Source: Cribrihabitans_A pelagius (lineage in GTDB: Bacteria > Pseudomonadota > Alphaproteobacteria > Rhodobacterales > Rhodobacteraceae). From it: a stretch of DNA of 64,000 nucleotides. The position numbers and the translations under genes are program-made. Of this stretch, positions 34,641 through 42,016 are shown piece after piece. Within the stretch, counting starts at the first letter, position 1; every line of letters begins with the position of its first letter. Under the pieces are notes generated by a model. The model worked only from the letters and a program-made list of their open reading frames with translations. It was not told the origin of the DNA and did not search any database. The stretch lies in the NCBI RefSeq assembly GCF_048820915.1, contig NZ_JBMERR010000021.1, positions 22,388 to 86,387 on the forward strand, in the 5' to 3' direction.

Positions 34641-34694
34641 GGCAAAGCGGGGCGCCCCGGATTGCGCCGGGGCGCCCCTCACACCGGGCGGCAG
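34641..34694 (-). terminator. 54-bp hairpin repeat, copy 1 (terminator-like)
   Basis: 12-bp perfect stem GGGGCGCCCCGG (34649-34660) with 34667-34678, 6-base loop, with CTTTGCC after it on the reverse strand. 49 of 54 bases equal the block at 35109-35162. No gene ends next to it. Confidence 0.6.
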
Positions 34695-34753
34695 TTGGAT
34701 TTTGGGAATGCCGCCCGATGTGTGCGGCAGCAGCGGTCTCCGCTGCTACACCT

Positions 34754-35100
34754 CAAAATTAGCGGAAAACCCGAAGGAGCGCGCGGGCGCGAAGGTATGT
34801 CCGGGGGCTCTTGCGGCGCGCAGATTTTGCCGAATGTGACCAAACGGATAGCCCGCAGCGACTTTGGTTCGTGCTGCGGTCTGCTTTGGAGCTGCGGGGC
34901 GGGCCCGGACGCCTGCCAAAGCGGGGAAGCAGCGCTTCGGCGGCGCGCGCGGAAGGCGATCTGAACGGGCGTGGCTGGCGGTTTATCCTGGCCAAACCCG
35001 TGCGCCTTCTCGGCGGTGTGTCCAGCCTCAGTCTAATCGCCGCCGCGTGGAAGCGTGGCGGCGATGCGCGGCAGCCCGCGGCCTTGCTCCGCGCCGGGGG
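34754..35100 (+). repeat. Dispersed intergenic repeat, copy A (about 347 bp)
   Basis: Longest copy. Its first half (CAAAATTAGCGG... to about 34950) aligns with copy B at 35673-35870; its middle (GGCTGGCGGTTTATCC region, 34970-35075) aligns with copy C on the reverse strand at 39203-39410; its tail (GCGGCCTTG-TCCGCGCCGGGG type) is shared by all three. Substitutions fall at all codon positions, so it does not look like a protein gene. Confidence 0.7.
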
Positions 35101-35108
35101 AGCAGAAC

Positions 35109-35162
35109 GGCAAAGCGGGGCGCCCCGGCCTGCACCGGGACGCCCCTCACACCGGGTGGCAG
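35109..35162 (-). terminator. 54-bp hairpin repeat, copy 2, terminator of the BLUF-like gene
   Basis: Stem GGGGCGCCCCGG with CCGGGACGCCCC (one mismatch) and a 6-base loop, followed on the reverse strand by CTTTGCC. It lies just past the stop of the BLUF-like gene at 35173, where a terminator is expected. Confidence 0.65.
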
Positions 35163-35172
35163 ATGGAAGCGA

Positions 35173-35580
35173 TCAGGCTGCGGTCCGGGCGTGGGTGGCG
35201 ACAAAGGCCTCGGCCGCCTCTGCCTGCTGCGTGTTGCTGCGGGCTTCTTCCAGGGCGGCAAAGCTCGTGCGGACGGCTGGGGCCAGGTATGCCGGGTTGG
35301 CGTAGACCATGTTCAGCCTGTCAAAGGCGCGCGTCTTGGCGGGGCGGCTGGAGATCACCCGGACCGAAGCAAAGCGGCCGGCGGCGTGCAACTGGTCCAG
35401 CATCTGGTTCAGCACGTCCTGCGGGCCTTCCAGCACCTGGTAGTAGGTGGCCCCGCCACCGGTCATCATGCCGGTCACGCCGCCGGCCTGGGCCCGGGGG
35501 CGGGCAGCGGCGATGAATTTGCCGATCTCCAGCGGGCGCAGGGGGGAGGCGGGCTGGATGGCGATAACGAAACGGTGCAT
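35173..35580 (-). CDS. BLUF-domain-like protein lacking key flavin-photocycle residues
   Basis: 135 residues. The core GVTGMMTGGG..YYQVLEGP followed by SVRVISSRPAKTRAF aligns well with BLUF (blue light using FAD) domains, whose consensus is GITGmLl..g.FlqvLEGp..RhF. The essential Gln (YQVLEG) is kept, but the photoactive N-terminal Tyr is Ile (RFVIAIQ), the FAD-binding Asn before GITG is Ala, and the Trp near the end is Leu. So the fold is likely but light sensing is doubtful. An AGGAG site precedes the ATG at 35580. The gene is bracketed by direct copies A and B of an intergenic repeat. Confidence 0.75.
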   Translation of the reverse strand: MHRFVIAIQPASPLRPLEIGKFIAAARPRAQAGGVTGMMTGGGATYYQVLEGPQDVLNQMLDQLHAAGRFASVRVISSRPAKTRAFDRLNMVYANPAYLAPAVRTSFAALEEARSNTQQAEAAEAFVATHARTAA

Positions 35581-35672
35581 GTGAACTCTCCTGACTGGTC
35601 TGATGCCCGGGGGCGGGCGCTGGCAGCGGACCCGGGCGGCGGACCCTTTTGCTGTCCGTCTTCGGGATAAGT

Positions 35673-35911
35673 TCAAATTAAGGGAAAATCCGGAACGATG
35701 CGCGGTCGCGGAAGTATGGGCGGGGCCTTGTGCGGCGCGCGGATGCCGCAGGCCGTGACCGGAAGGATAGCCCGGCACGCCTTGGGTTTGCGCGGCGGGC
35801 GGCTTTGGTGCCGGCGCGCGGGCTTGGATGCCTGCCAGAGACGAGAAGCTGCGCTTCGACGGTGCGCGCCGGCCATGCGCGGCGGCCGTGCGGCCTTGTC
35901 CCGCGCCGGGG
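35673..35911 (+). repeat. Dispersed intergenic repeat, copy B (about 239 bp)
   Basis: Aligns with the first half of copy A (CAAATTAAGGGAAAAT.., ATAGCCC, GCCTGCCA..G..GAAGC.GCGCTTCG) and then directly with its tail (GCGGCCTTGTCCCGCGCCGGGG). The middle module seen in A and C is missing. Same orientation as A. Confidence 0.7.
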
Positions 35912-36048
35912 AGATTGGGGCGCCGGAGCGTGCGCGGTATTTGCTGCGCCTGTGCCAGAAACACGCCGGTGAGCCGGTTGTCTGCGAAGGAAAGTCTGCC
36001 AGCGCGATTAACTGCGGCCCCCCATTTACCGATCTCCAGGAACGCAAA

Positions 36049-36070
36049 GGGGGCGGCCAACGCCGCCCCC
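36049..36070 (-). terminator. Hairpin terminator of the J-domain gene
   Basis: Perfect 9-bp stem GGGGGCGGC/GCCGCCCCC with loop CAAC; on the reverse strand CTTTGCG follows. It lies 45 bases past the J-domain gene stop. An A-rich run on the other side makes it usable in the forward direction as well. Confidence 0.75.
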
Positions 36071-36114
36071 ACAAAAAAATCCGTGTTCCGACTTCGGCCC
36101 CTGCCCGCAGGGCC

Positions 36115-36738
36115 TTATTTGAAGCTGCGGCTGTCCTTCAGCTGGTCCCAGGCCCACATGACCTCCTGCAGCTGTTCTTCCTGGCTGCGGTCGCCGCCGT
36201 TCATGTCCGGGTGCAGCACCTTGATCAGCTTCTTGTAGGCCTTGCGGATGTCGGCCTTGGACCAGTCGTCCTTGGCTTCCAGAATCTCGACCGCGCGGCG
36301 TTCGGTCGGCGGCAGGCGGCGGCCGGTGGCGGCAGAGCGGCCGGGGTTGCGGGTGGCATTGGCGCCCAGTACCTGATGCGGGTCCTCGATGCCGAGCCGG
36401 GCCCAGGCGCGCGCTTCCGGGTCGCCCAGCGGGCGGGTGGTGCGCTCCCACACCTTGTCCTTGGACTGCTGCGCGTTCAGCTCCGCCTCGGTGGTGCCTT
36501 CGAAGAAATTCCACGAGTTGTTGTACTCGCGCACGTGCTCCTGGCAGAACCAGTAGAAGTCGTCCAGCACGTCCGGCGCCTTGGGGGCGCGGAACTTGCC
36601 GGGCTCGTTGCAGCCGTCCTTGTCGCAGACGCGGACGGAGGTCTCGGACGCGCCGGTGGCGGCCCGCCGCCCGCGCGGATTCTTCTTCTTCGCGGATCGG
36701 ATGGACATATCGAAACCGAAGGGATCGGATTTGCTCAT
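36115..36738 (-). CDS. DnaJ domain-containing protein
   Basis: 207 residues with an unusual layout: the J domain is at the C-terminus (about residues 150-200, SKADIRKAYKKLIKVLHPDMNGGD with the HPD motif), preceded by a roughly 140-residue region containing CDKDGCNEPGKFRAPK, FYWFCQEHVREYNNSWNFF. Two CxxxxC-like cysteine positions in the N-terminal part could bind metal. The J domain indicates recruitment of DnaK/Hsp70, but it is not the canonical DnaJ (no G/F or zinc-finger repeats). Similar proteins are annotated as molecular chaperone DnaJ in relatives; specific client unknown. ATG at 36738. Confidence 0.88.
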   Translation of the reverse strand: MSKSDPFGFDMSIRSAKKKNPRGRRAATGASETSVRVCDKDGCNEPGKFRAPKAPDVLDDFYWFCQEHVREYNNSWNFFEGTTEAELNAQQSKDKVWERTTRPLGDPEARAWARLGIEDPHQVLGANATRNPGRSAATGRRLPPTERRAVEILEAKDDWSKADIRKAYKKLIKVLHPDMNGGDRSQEEQLQEVMWAWDQLKDSRSFK

Positions 36739-36845
36739 GGGGCGCACCTTCTAGACGCATCTATTCGACTCGGAGGCAGCAGTTTAGTCTAAGGGGCGGG
36801 AGATAGAAGGGGGGCGCCGGCACTTTTTATGAGGATGAGCGGAAA

Positions 36846-37100
36846 ATGAACGTAAGCAGCGAAATCGAGGCGCGGCTGCAAATGGCCTTTGCGCCGGCCG
36901 AGCTGGAGGTGGAAAACGAAAGCCACAAACATGCAGGTCATGCCGGCGACGATGGCTCCGGGGAGAGCCATTTCCGGGTGCGCATCCGCGCCGCTGCCTT
37001 CGAGGGCATGAGCCGGGTGAAGCGGCACCGGGCGGTGCACAAGGCGCTGGGCGATATCGTCCCGCGCATCCACGCGCTCGCGCTCGACATCGGCGCCTGA
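36846..37100 (+). CDS. BolA family protein
   Basis: 84-residue BolA-like protein, a family that partners with monothiol glutaredoxins in Fe-S handling and regulation. The core is EVENESHKHAGHAG...ESHFRVRIRAAAFEGMSRVKRHRAVHKALGDI, with the conserved SHKHAGH and RHRAVH segments. It is divergent from the J-domain gene with about 107 bases between them. GAGGA lies a few bases before the ATG. Which BolA subgroup (BolA1 or IbaG-like) cannot be settled here. Confidence 0.92.
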   Translation: MNVSSEIEARLQMAFAPAELEVENESHKHAGHAGDDGSGESHFRVRIRAAAFEGMSRVKRHRAVHKALGDIVPRIHALALDIGA

Positions 37101-37146
37101 GGAGCGGGAGGGCTGAAGGGGCACGCGCCGGGAACGGCCGGGCCGC

Positions 37147-37686
37147 TCAGTCCCTCTCGCCGGGTGTCTTGGCGGCGGCGTCCGCGCCGGGTTCTTCCGC
37201 CTGCGCGCCCGGCCGGGCCTCTGCCGCGCCGGACCCGGTGTCGAGCCTTGGTGCCGGGCGGACGTCCGGCTGCGCCTCGCCGCCTGCTGCGCCAAGCGGC
37301 CTGGCCGGCTCTGCCCTGCGCAGGGCCGGTGCTTCGCGGGTGTCCGGCGCTGCCGCCAGCGGCGGTGCGGCGGCTTCGCTGTGGCGGAAGGATACGGCCG
37401 GGGCCGCCGGTTCCCTGCGGCTGCCGCCCGGCGCGTCCCCGGGCCTCTCTGCAGCCACGGCGCGGCGGAACACCAGGAGATTGCGCCAATTGGTGGTGGA
37501 GCTTGCGAGCCCCGCGCGCTCTTCGCTCGGCAGAATCTCGGCGCGCTGGAACTCCCAGCCCTCAGCGGCCATCTCGTTCAGCAGGAGCTCGATCGAATTG
37601 GCAAAGCGCGCCTCAGGACCTTTCAGCCCTTTCGCCTTGGTGCCCTTGGCGGGGGCGGGGACGACCTTGTACTCAAAAGCTTGCAT
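37147..37686 (-). CDS. DUF4177 domain protein with long disordered tail
   Basis: 179 residues. The N-terminal 75 residues (FEYKVVPAPAKGTKAKG, ANSIELLLNEMAAEGWEFQRAE) match the DUF4177 pattern of small proteins ending a sheet with GWE. The remaining 100 residues are Ala/Pro/Glu/Arg-rich, low complexity and probably disordered. AGGAG precedes the ATG. Function unknown. It is convergent with bolA. No membrane segment is seen. Confidence 0.75.
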   Translation of the reverse strand: MQAFEYKVVPAPAKGTKAKGLKGPEARFANSIELLLNEMAAEGWEFQRAEILPSEERAGLASSTTNWRNLLVFRRAVAAERPGDAPGGSRREPAAPAVSFRHSEAAAPPLAAAPDTREAPALRRAEPARPLGAAGGEAQPDVRPAPRLDTGSGAAEARPGAQAEEPGADAAAKTPGERD

Positions 37687-37791
37687 GAGCCTCTCCTGTC
37701 TGGGCCTGCAGGTTTAGCGGAATGGGGGTAAGGGTCAAGGGACGCGGCGATTTGGCCGCGCCCGCCGGGGCGCTGGTTTCAGCGAGGGAAA

Positions 37792-37830
37792 CGGCCCGGA
37801 AAAATGCGATTCTTCCGGGCCGGAATTTTT
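37792..37830 (-). terminator. Hairpin terminator downstream of pepT
   Basis: 10-bp stem CGGCCCGGAA (37792-37801) with 37813-37822 and an 11-base loop. Reverse-strand flank begins TTTCCC; the forward flank has a TTTTT run. It lies 35 bases past the pepT stop and probably acts in both directions. Confidence 0.75.
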
Positions 37831-37856
37831 GCAGTATTCCGGCTCCCGCCGCGACC

Positions 37857-39098
37857 TCAGTCCTTTGCCGCCGCCGTCTGCACCAGCGTCAGGCACACCT
37901 CCGTGGCCTTGGCCATGTCCTGTACCGAAATCCATTCCAGCGGCCCGTGCACGTTCTGCATGCCGGTGAAGATGTTGGGCGTGGGCACGCCGAACTCGGT
38001 CAGCCGGGAGCCGTCGGTGCCGCCGCGGATCGGCGCGGAGACGGGCGCAATCCCCTGCGCTTTGCAAGCCGCCAGCGCCAGGTCGACCGGGGTCATGTCG
38101 TTCTCCAGCCAGTAGCGCATGTTGCGGTACTGCGGGTGGATCTCGCAGGTGATCTCCGCCCGCGGCTCGGACGCCTGCACCGCCGCGCAGACCTTGCGCA
38201 GGAGATCGCCCTTGGCGGCCAGCCCGTCGCGCTCGAAGTCGCGCAGGATCAGCTTGATCTCCATTTCCGAGGAGCCGCCGTTCATGTCGGTGACATGCAG
38301 GAAGCCTTCGCGCCCCTCGGTGGTCTCCGGCGTCATGGTGGCCTGCGGCAGGGTCTGGACGATCTTCGCCGCCAGATGCGCGGCGTTCACCATCTTTTCC
38401 TTGGCCCAGCCGGGGTGGATCGAGACGCCCTTCACCGTCACCACCGCGCGGTCGGCGGAGAAGCTCTCGTAGACGATCTCGCCCGCCTCGCCGCCGTCGA
38501 GCGTATAGGCGAAGTCCACGCCAAGGTCCTTGGGCAGCTGTTCGGTGACGCCGCGGCCGATCTCCTCGTCCGGGGTGAAGGCGAGGCGGATTTTCGGGTG
38601 TTTGATCTCCGGGTTCGCCAGCAGGTGCCGCGCCAGCGTCATCACGATGGCAACGCCTGCCTTGTCGTCCGCGCCCAGCAGCGTGAGGCCGGAGGCGGTG
38701 ATCAGGTCGTCGCCTTTCTTGGAGGCAAGGTACGGGGATTTCCGAGGTGACAGCACGAGAGCCGGGTTGTCAGGGTAGGTGATATCGCCGCCATCGTAAT
38801 TTTTTATCACCCGCGGTTTGACGCCGGTTGCATTGAACTGGGGCGCGGTGTCGACATGGGCGAGGAAGCCGACGGCCGGCCCCGGCGCAGTGCCGGGGAT
38901 GGTCGCCAGGACCACGCCGTAATCGGTGAGTTGCACGTCCCGCGCGCCGATCTCCCGCAATTCTGCTTCCAAGAGGCGCAGCATGTCGAACTGGATCTTG
39001 GTGCTGGGAGTGGTGGACGAGGTTTCGTCGCTCTGGCTGTCGATGGCGGCGTAGCGGACCAGCCGGTCCTCGAGTTCCTGATCGAATGTGCGGTCCAT
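37857..39098 (-). CDS. pepT: Tripeptide aminopeptidase PepT (M20B)
   Basis: Zinc peptidase releasing the N-terminal residue from tripeptides, cytosolic. 413 residues (E. coli PepT has 408) with metal and catalytic motifs LAHVDTAPQ, LLGADDKAG, FTPDEEIGRG, DGGEAGEI and a C-terminal RGGTDGSRLTEFGVPTPNIFTG. GGGAGG precedes the ATG at 39098; the open frame upstream runs through repeat copy C and is not part of the protein. Single-gene unit upstream of its terminator. Confidence 0.95.
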   Translation of the reverse strand: MDRTFDQELEDRLVRYAAIDSQSDETSSTTPSTKIQFDMLRLLEAELREIGARDVQLTDYGVVLATIPGTAPGPAVGFLAHVDTAPQFNATGVKPRVIKNYDGGDITYPDNPALVLSPRKSPYLASKKGDDLITASGLTLLGADDKAGVAIVMTLARHLLANPEIKHPKIRLAFTPDEEIGRGVTEQLPKDLGVDFAYTLDGGEAGEIVYESFSADRAVVTVKGVSIHPGWAKEKMVNAAHLAAKIVQTLPQATMTPETTEGREGFLHVTDMNGGSSEMEIKLILRDFERDGLAAKGDLLRKVCAAVQASEPRAEITCEIHPQYRNMRYWLENDMTPVDLALAACKAQGIAPVSAPIRGGTDGSRLTEFGVPTPNIFTGMQNVHGPLEWISVQDMAKATEVCLTLVQTAAAKD

Positions 39099-39202
39099 GA
39101 AACCTCCCTGGGATTTTGACCGGAGCAAAGCGGCTGGCGCGGGGAAGGTCAAGGCGGGGGAGGAGGAAGCGCCTCTCTGTCCTGCTTCCGGTATTGACCC
39201 AA

Positions 39203-39410
39203 CCGGCGCGGGACAAGGCCGCCGCGCATCGCCGGCGCGCCCCCACGCGGTGGCGATTTGGCAGCGGCTGGACGGTCCCTCGAGAGGATGTACGGACTTT
39301 GCCGGGATAAACTGCCAGCCATACCGGTTCGCATCGCCACCGCGCGCGCCGCCGATGCGCGGCTGGTCGCTTCGGGGCACGCATTCGGCGGGTTGGACGG
39401 CCAATGCGAT
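39203..39410 (-). repeat. Dispersed intergenic repeat, copy C (about 208 bp)
   Basis: On the reverse strand it aligns with the middle and tail modules of copy A: GGCGGCGCGCGCGG, GGCTGGCAGTTTATCC, ATCGCC-ACCGCGTGG, GGCGATGCGCGGC, CCTTGTCCCGCGCCGG. The first half shared by A and B is mostly absent. Confidence 0.65.
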
Positions 39411-39424
39411 ATGCGTACACACCT

Positions 39425-39449
39425 AAAAAAGGGCGCCTCCGGGGCGCCC
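39425..39449 (-). terminator. Intrinsic terminator after gatB
   Basis: 7-bp stem GGGCGCC/GGCGCCC, 5-base loop; on the reverse strand TTTTTT follows (A-tract 39425-39430). It lies 24 bases past the gatB stop. Confidence 0.93.
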
Positions 39450-39472
39450 TTCTGCAATCAATTCCGCCGCGG

Positions 39473-40984
39473 TCAGCCGCCCAGTTTCTTTGCCACCAGC
39501 TCGTTCACCGCCTTGGGGTTGGCCTTGCCGCCGGTGGCTTTCATCACCTGGCCGACAAACCAGCCTGCCAGCTTCGGGTTCACCTTGGCCTTTTCCACCT
39601 GCGCCGGGTTGGCGGCGATGATCTCGTCCAGGGCGGTCTCGATGGCGCCAGTATCCGTCACCTGCTTCATGCCGCGCTCTTCAACGATCTGCGCCGGGTC
39701 GCCGCCTTCGGTGTAGACGATCTCAAAGAGGTCCTTGGCGATCTTGCCGGAAATCGCGTCCGAGGCGATCAGGTCGATGATGCCGCCAAGCTGTGCCGGG
39801 GAGACCGGCGACTCGGTGATCGCATGGTCTTCCTTCTTCAGGCGGCCGAACAGCTCGTTGATGACCCAGTTCGCGGCCAGCTTGCCGTTGCGGCCCGATG
39901 CCACGGCTTCGAAATAGGCCGCCGATTCCACATCCGCCGTCAGCACTGAGGCGTCATAGTCGCTGAGGCCGAAGTCGTTGATGAAGCGTGCCTTCTTCTC
40001 GTCCGGCAGCTCCGGGAGGCTGGCCTTGATGCCGTCGACCCAGTCCTGCTCGATCTCCAGCGGCAGCAGATCGGGGTCGGGGAAGTAGCGGTAGTCATGC
40101 GCCTCTTCCTTGGAGCGCATGGAGCGGGTTTCGCCCTTGTCCGGGTCATACAGCCGGGTTTCCTGGTCGATCTTTCCGCCAGCCTCGATGATCGCAATCT
40201 GGCGGCGCGCCTCGACCTCAATGGCCTGCTGGATGAAGCGCATCGAGTTCATGTTCTTGATCTCGCAGCGGGTGCCCAAGTGCGAGAAGTCCTGGGTTTC
40301 CTGGTACTTCTCGTACTGGCCCGGCAGACAGACCGAGACGTTCACGTCGGCGCGCAGGTTGCCGTTCTGCATGTTGCCGTCGCAGGTGCCGAGATACTGC
40401 ATGATCTGGCGCAGCTTGGCGATGTACGCCGCGGCTTCCTCCGGCCCGCGGATGTCGGGGCGGGAGACGATCTCCATCAGGCAGACACCGGTGCGGTTCA
40501 GGTCGACGAAGGACATGTTCGGGTCCATGTCGTGGATCGACTTGCCCGCGTCCTGCTCCATGTGGATGCGCTCGACCCGCACGTTGCGCGCGGTGCCGTC
40601 GCCCAGCTCCACCAGCACTTCGCCTTCGCCCACAATGGGATGATAAAGCTGGGAAATCTGGTAACCCTGCGGCAGATCCGGGTAGAAGTAGTTCTTGCGG
40701 TCGAAGGCCGACCACAGGTTGATCTCCGCCTTCAGCCCCAGCCCGGTGCGCACGGCTTGCTCGACGCAGAACTCGTTGATCACCGGCAGCATGCCGGGCA
40801 TCGCCGCATCGACGAAGGCCACGTTGGAGTTCGGCTCGGCGCCGAATTTGGTGGAGGCGCCTGAGAACAGCTTGGATTTGGAACTGACCTGGGCATGCAC
40901 CTCCATGCCGATGACCAGTTCCCAGTCATGCTTGGCGCCCGCGATCACCTTGGGCTTGGGGAGTTCATATGTCAGGTCGAGCAT
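39473..40984 (-). CDS. gatB: Aspartyl/glutamyl-tRNA(Asn/Gln) amidotransferase subunit B
   Basis: Subunit of GatCAB, which amidates misacylated Glu-tRNA(Gln) and Asp-tRNA(Asn). 503 residues: N-terminal catalytic domain with ELVIGMEVHAQV, FDRKNYFYPDLPQGYQISQ, RIHMEQDAGKS, MEIVSRPDI, and a C-terminal YqeY/GatB tail domain (NPKLAGWFVGQVMK). The ATG at 40984 gives the usual N-terminus; the frame is open further upstream. gatA and gatC are not adjacent, which is common in alphaproteobacteria. Confidence 0.96.
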   Translation of the reverse strand: MLDLTYELPKPKVIAGAKHDWELVIGMEVHAQVSSKSKLFSGASTKFGAEPNSNVAFVDAAMPGMLPVINEFCVEQAVRTGLGLKAEINLWSAFDRKNYFYPDLPQGYQISQLYHPIVGEGEVLVELGDGTARNVRVERIHMEQDAGKSIHDMDPNMSFVDLNRTGVCLMEIVSRPDIRGPEEAAAYIAKLRQIMQYLGTCDGNMQNGNLRADVNVSVCLPGQYEKYQETQDFSHLGTRCEIKNMNSMRFIQQAIEVEARRQIAIIEAGGKIDQETRLYDPDKGETRSMRSKEEAHDYRYFPDPDLLPLEIEQDWVDGIKASLPELPDEKKARFINDFGLSDYDASVLTADVESAAYFEAVASGRNGKLAANWVINELFGRLKKEDHAITESPVSPAQLGGIIDLIASDAISGKIAKDLFEIVYTEGGDPAQIVEERGMKQVTDTGAIETALDEIIAANPAQVEKAKVNPKLAGWFVGQVMKATGGKANPKAVNELVAKKLGG

Positions 40985-41176
40985 GGTGTTCCGCCGTATC
41001 CGAATGTCTCTGTTTGGCAAGCGTTCTAGGCCAGCGCGGCAGGGGTAGCAAGAGCCGCAAGGCTGCGGAGGAGCGGTGCGCGGACCAATACGGGCCGGGT
41101 TGACTGACGGTTGCGGCAAAGACCCGAGGCGGCCGGCTCGGAGCGGCAATGCCAAAGGACTGCCGCTCTAATGTGT

Positions 41177-41911
41177 TCACGCGGCAGCAAGCCTGCGGCT
41201 GCTGCGGCGCAGGGCGCCGAGGGAGAACAGCTGGAAGGCAATGAACACCGGCACGAAATATTCTGGGAACAGGGCCAGCGGGTAGGCGTTGATGATGTTG
41301 GGATTATCGAAGGCCATGAACTGCAAAGCGCCTGCGGAGGTGGCGATGCCCAGGCTGACGGCGAGGGTAAAGTCGAGCAGGCCGATGTAGCTGGCGCGGC
41401 GCACCAGATCCTCTGAATTCGCGTCGCCGCGATTGAGGGCGCGCAGGGCCTGGATCGCGGCAATACCGGCCAGAATGTCACCGATGCCGGCGGGCAGCGC
41501 GAATTGCCAGGGCAGGGCCCCCATCAGCCAGCCCAGAAGAAACACGCCCCCCATCAGCCGGAGGCTCTGAATGCTGATCAGCAGGGCGTGATCCAAACTG
41601 CCGAGAATTGCCCGGCCGGTGACCGTCAGCCGGCCCAGCCCCCAAAGCAGGATGGCCCCGCCGAACAGCGGCATCAGGGCGTATGGCGGGTCGGTTATCG
41701 CCAGCGGCGGCATCAGAACCCCGGCTTTGGCCAGCATAACCACCAGCGGGTGCCAGAGCCCCAGTACGGCTGCCGCCACGGCCACCCCCGCGGCCGATTG
41801 CCAGACCGGAAGACCGGACCTGAGGGCTCCGATGCTGATGATGCCAACCGCGAAGGCGGGCAGTATGACGGCGAAGGCCTGCACCCAGGCAGTTGCGATC
41901 GTTTCAAACAT
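41177..41911 (-). CDS. Integral membrane protein of unknown function (about 7 spans)
   Basis: 244 residues with roughly seven hydrophobic segments (around residues 10-30, 38-60, 80-95, 105-115, 118-140, 145-155 and 170-235) and a basic tail LRRSSRRLAAA. No motif lets me name the family. AAGGA precedes the ATG. It is divergent from an HxlR regulator across a 105-base gap containing two operator-like inverted repeats, so its expression is likely controlled by that regulator. HxlR targets are often detoxification or redox genes; a transport or stress role would be a guess. Confidence 0.75.
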   Translation of the reverse strand: MFETIATAWVQAFAVILPAFAVGIISIGALRSGLPVWQSAAGVAVAAAVLGLWHPLVVMLAKAGVLMPPLAITDPPYALMPLFGGAILLWGLGRLTVTGRAILGSLDHALLISIQSLRLMGGVFLLGWLMGALPWQFALPAGIGDILAGIAAIQALRALNRGDANSEDLVRRASYIGLLDFTLAVSLGIATSAGALQFMAFDNPNIINAYPLALFPEYFVPVFIAFQLFSLGALRRSSRRLAAA

Positions 41912-41940
41912 GTCCTTACTCCTGTGGATCCGAGGTCTCT

Positions 41941-41981
41941 GTAAGTTCCATTTTGGAAGTTACTATCAAATAAGTAGTGAC
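41941..41981. promoter_or_regulatory. Two overlapping inverted repeats, likely HxlR operator
   Basis: IR1 at 41941-41963: GTAAGTTCCA-TTT-TGGAAGTTAC, one mismatched pair. IR2 at 41959-41981: GTTACTA-N9-TAGTGAC, one mismatched pair. They share GTTAC. IR2 resembles known HxlR/MarR-type sites. They sit between the membrane-protein gene and the regulator, in the only A+T-rich stretch nearby. Confidence 0.7.
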
Positions 41982-42016
41982 TTCACATTTGCAAGTCCGG
42001 TAACTAGATTTCCTGC

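Larger units (their letters stand above)
34477..35172. other. 696-base gap: repeat copy A and duplicated hairpins
   Basis: No gene is supported; open frames across it match only the second and third copies of a dispersed repeat at the DNA level. It contains two 54-bp hairpin repeats (34641-34694, 35109-35162) bracketing repeat copy A (34754-35100), plus a short hairpin GCAGCGG-TCT-CCGCTGC near 34735. The cobS promoter should lie close to 34480-34560. Confidence 0.6.
35581..36114. other. 534-base gap: repeat copy B and terminator of the J-domain gene
   Basis: No gene supported. Holds the presumed BLUF-like promoter region (35581-35670), repeat copy B (35673-35911), a stretch without recognisable signal (35912-36040), and the hairpin terminator at 36049-36070. 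Confidence 0.6.
39099..39472. other. 374-base gap: repeat copy C and gatB terminator
   Basis: No gene supported. Contains repeat copy C on the reverse strand (39203-39410) directly upstream of pepT, and the gatB terminator at 39425-39449. Confidence 0.6.

Noticed and set aside
34811..35305. Forward open frame of 164 codons upstream of cobS
   Set aside because: Shares a peptide pattern with repeat copies B and C, but changes occur at all codon positions and the frame runs into the antisense of the BLUF-like gene; treated as non-coding repeat.
36739..36845. Possible tRNA gene in the gap before bolA
   Set aside because: Stem-like bases occur, but no cloverleaf, no TTCGA loop and no CCA-proximal acceptor stem could be formed.
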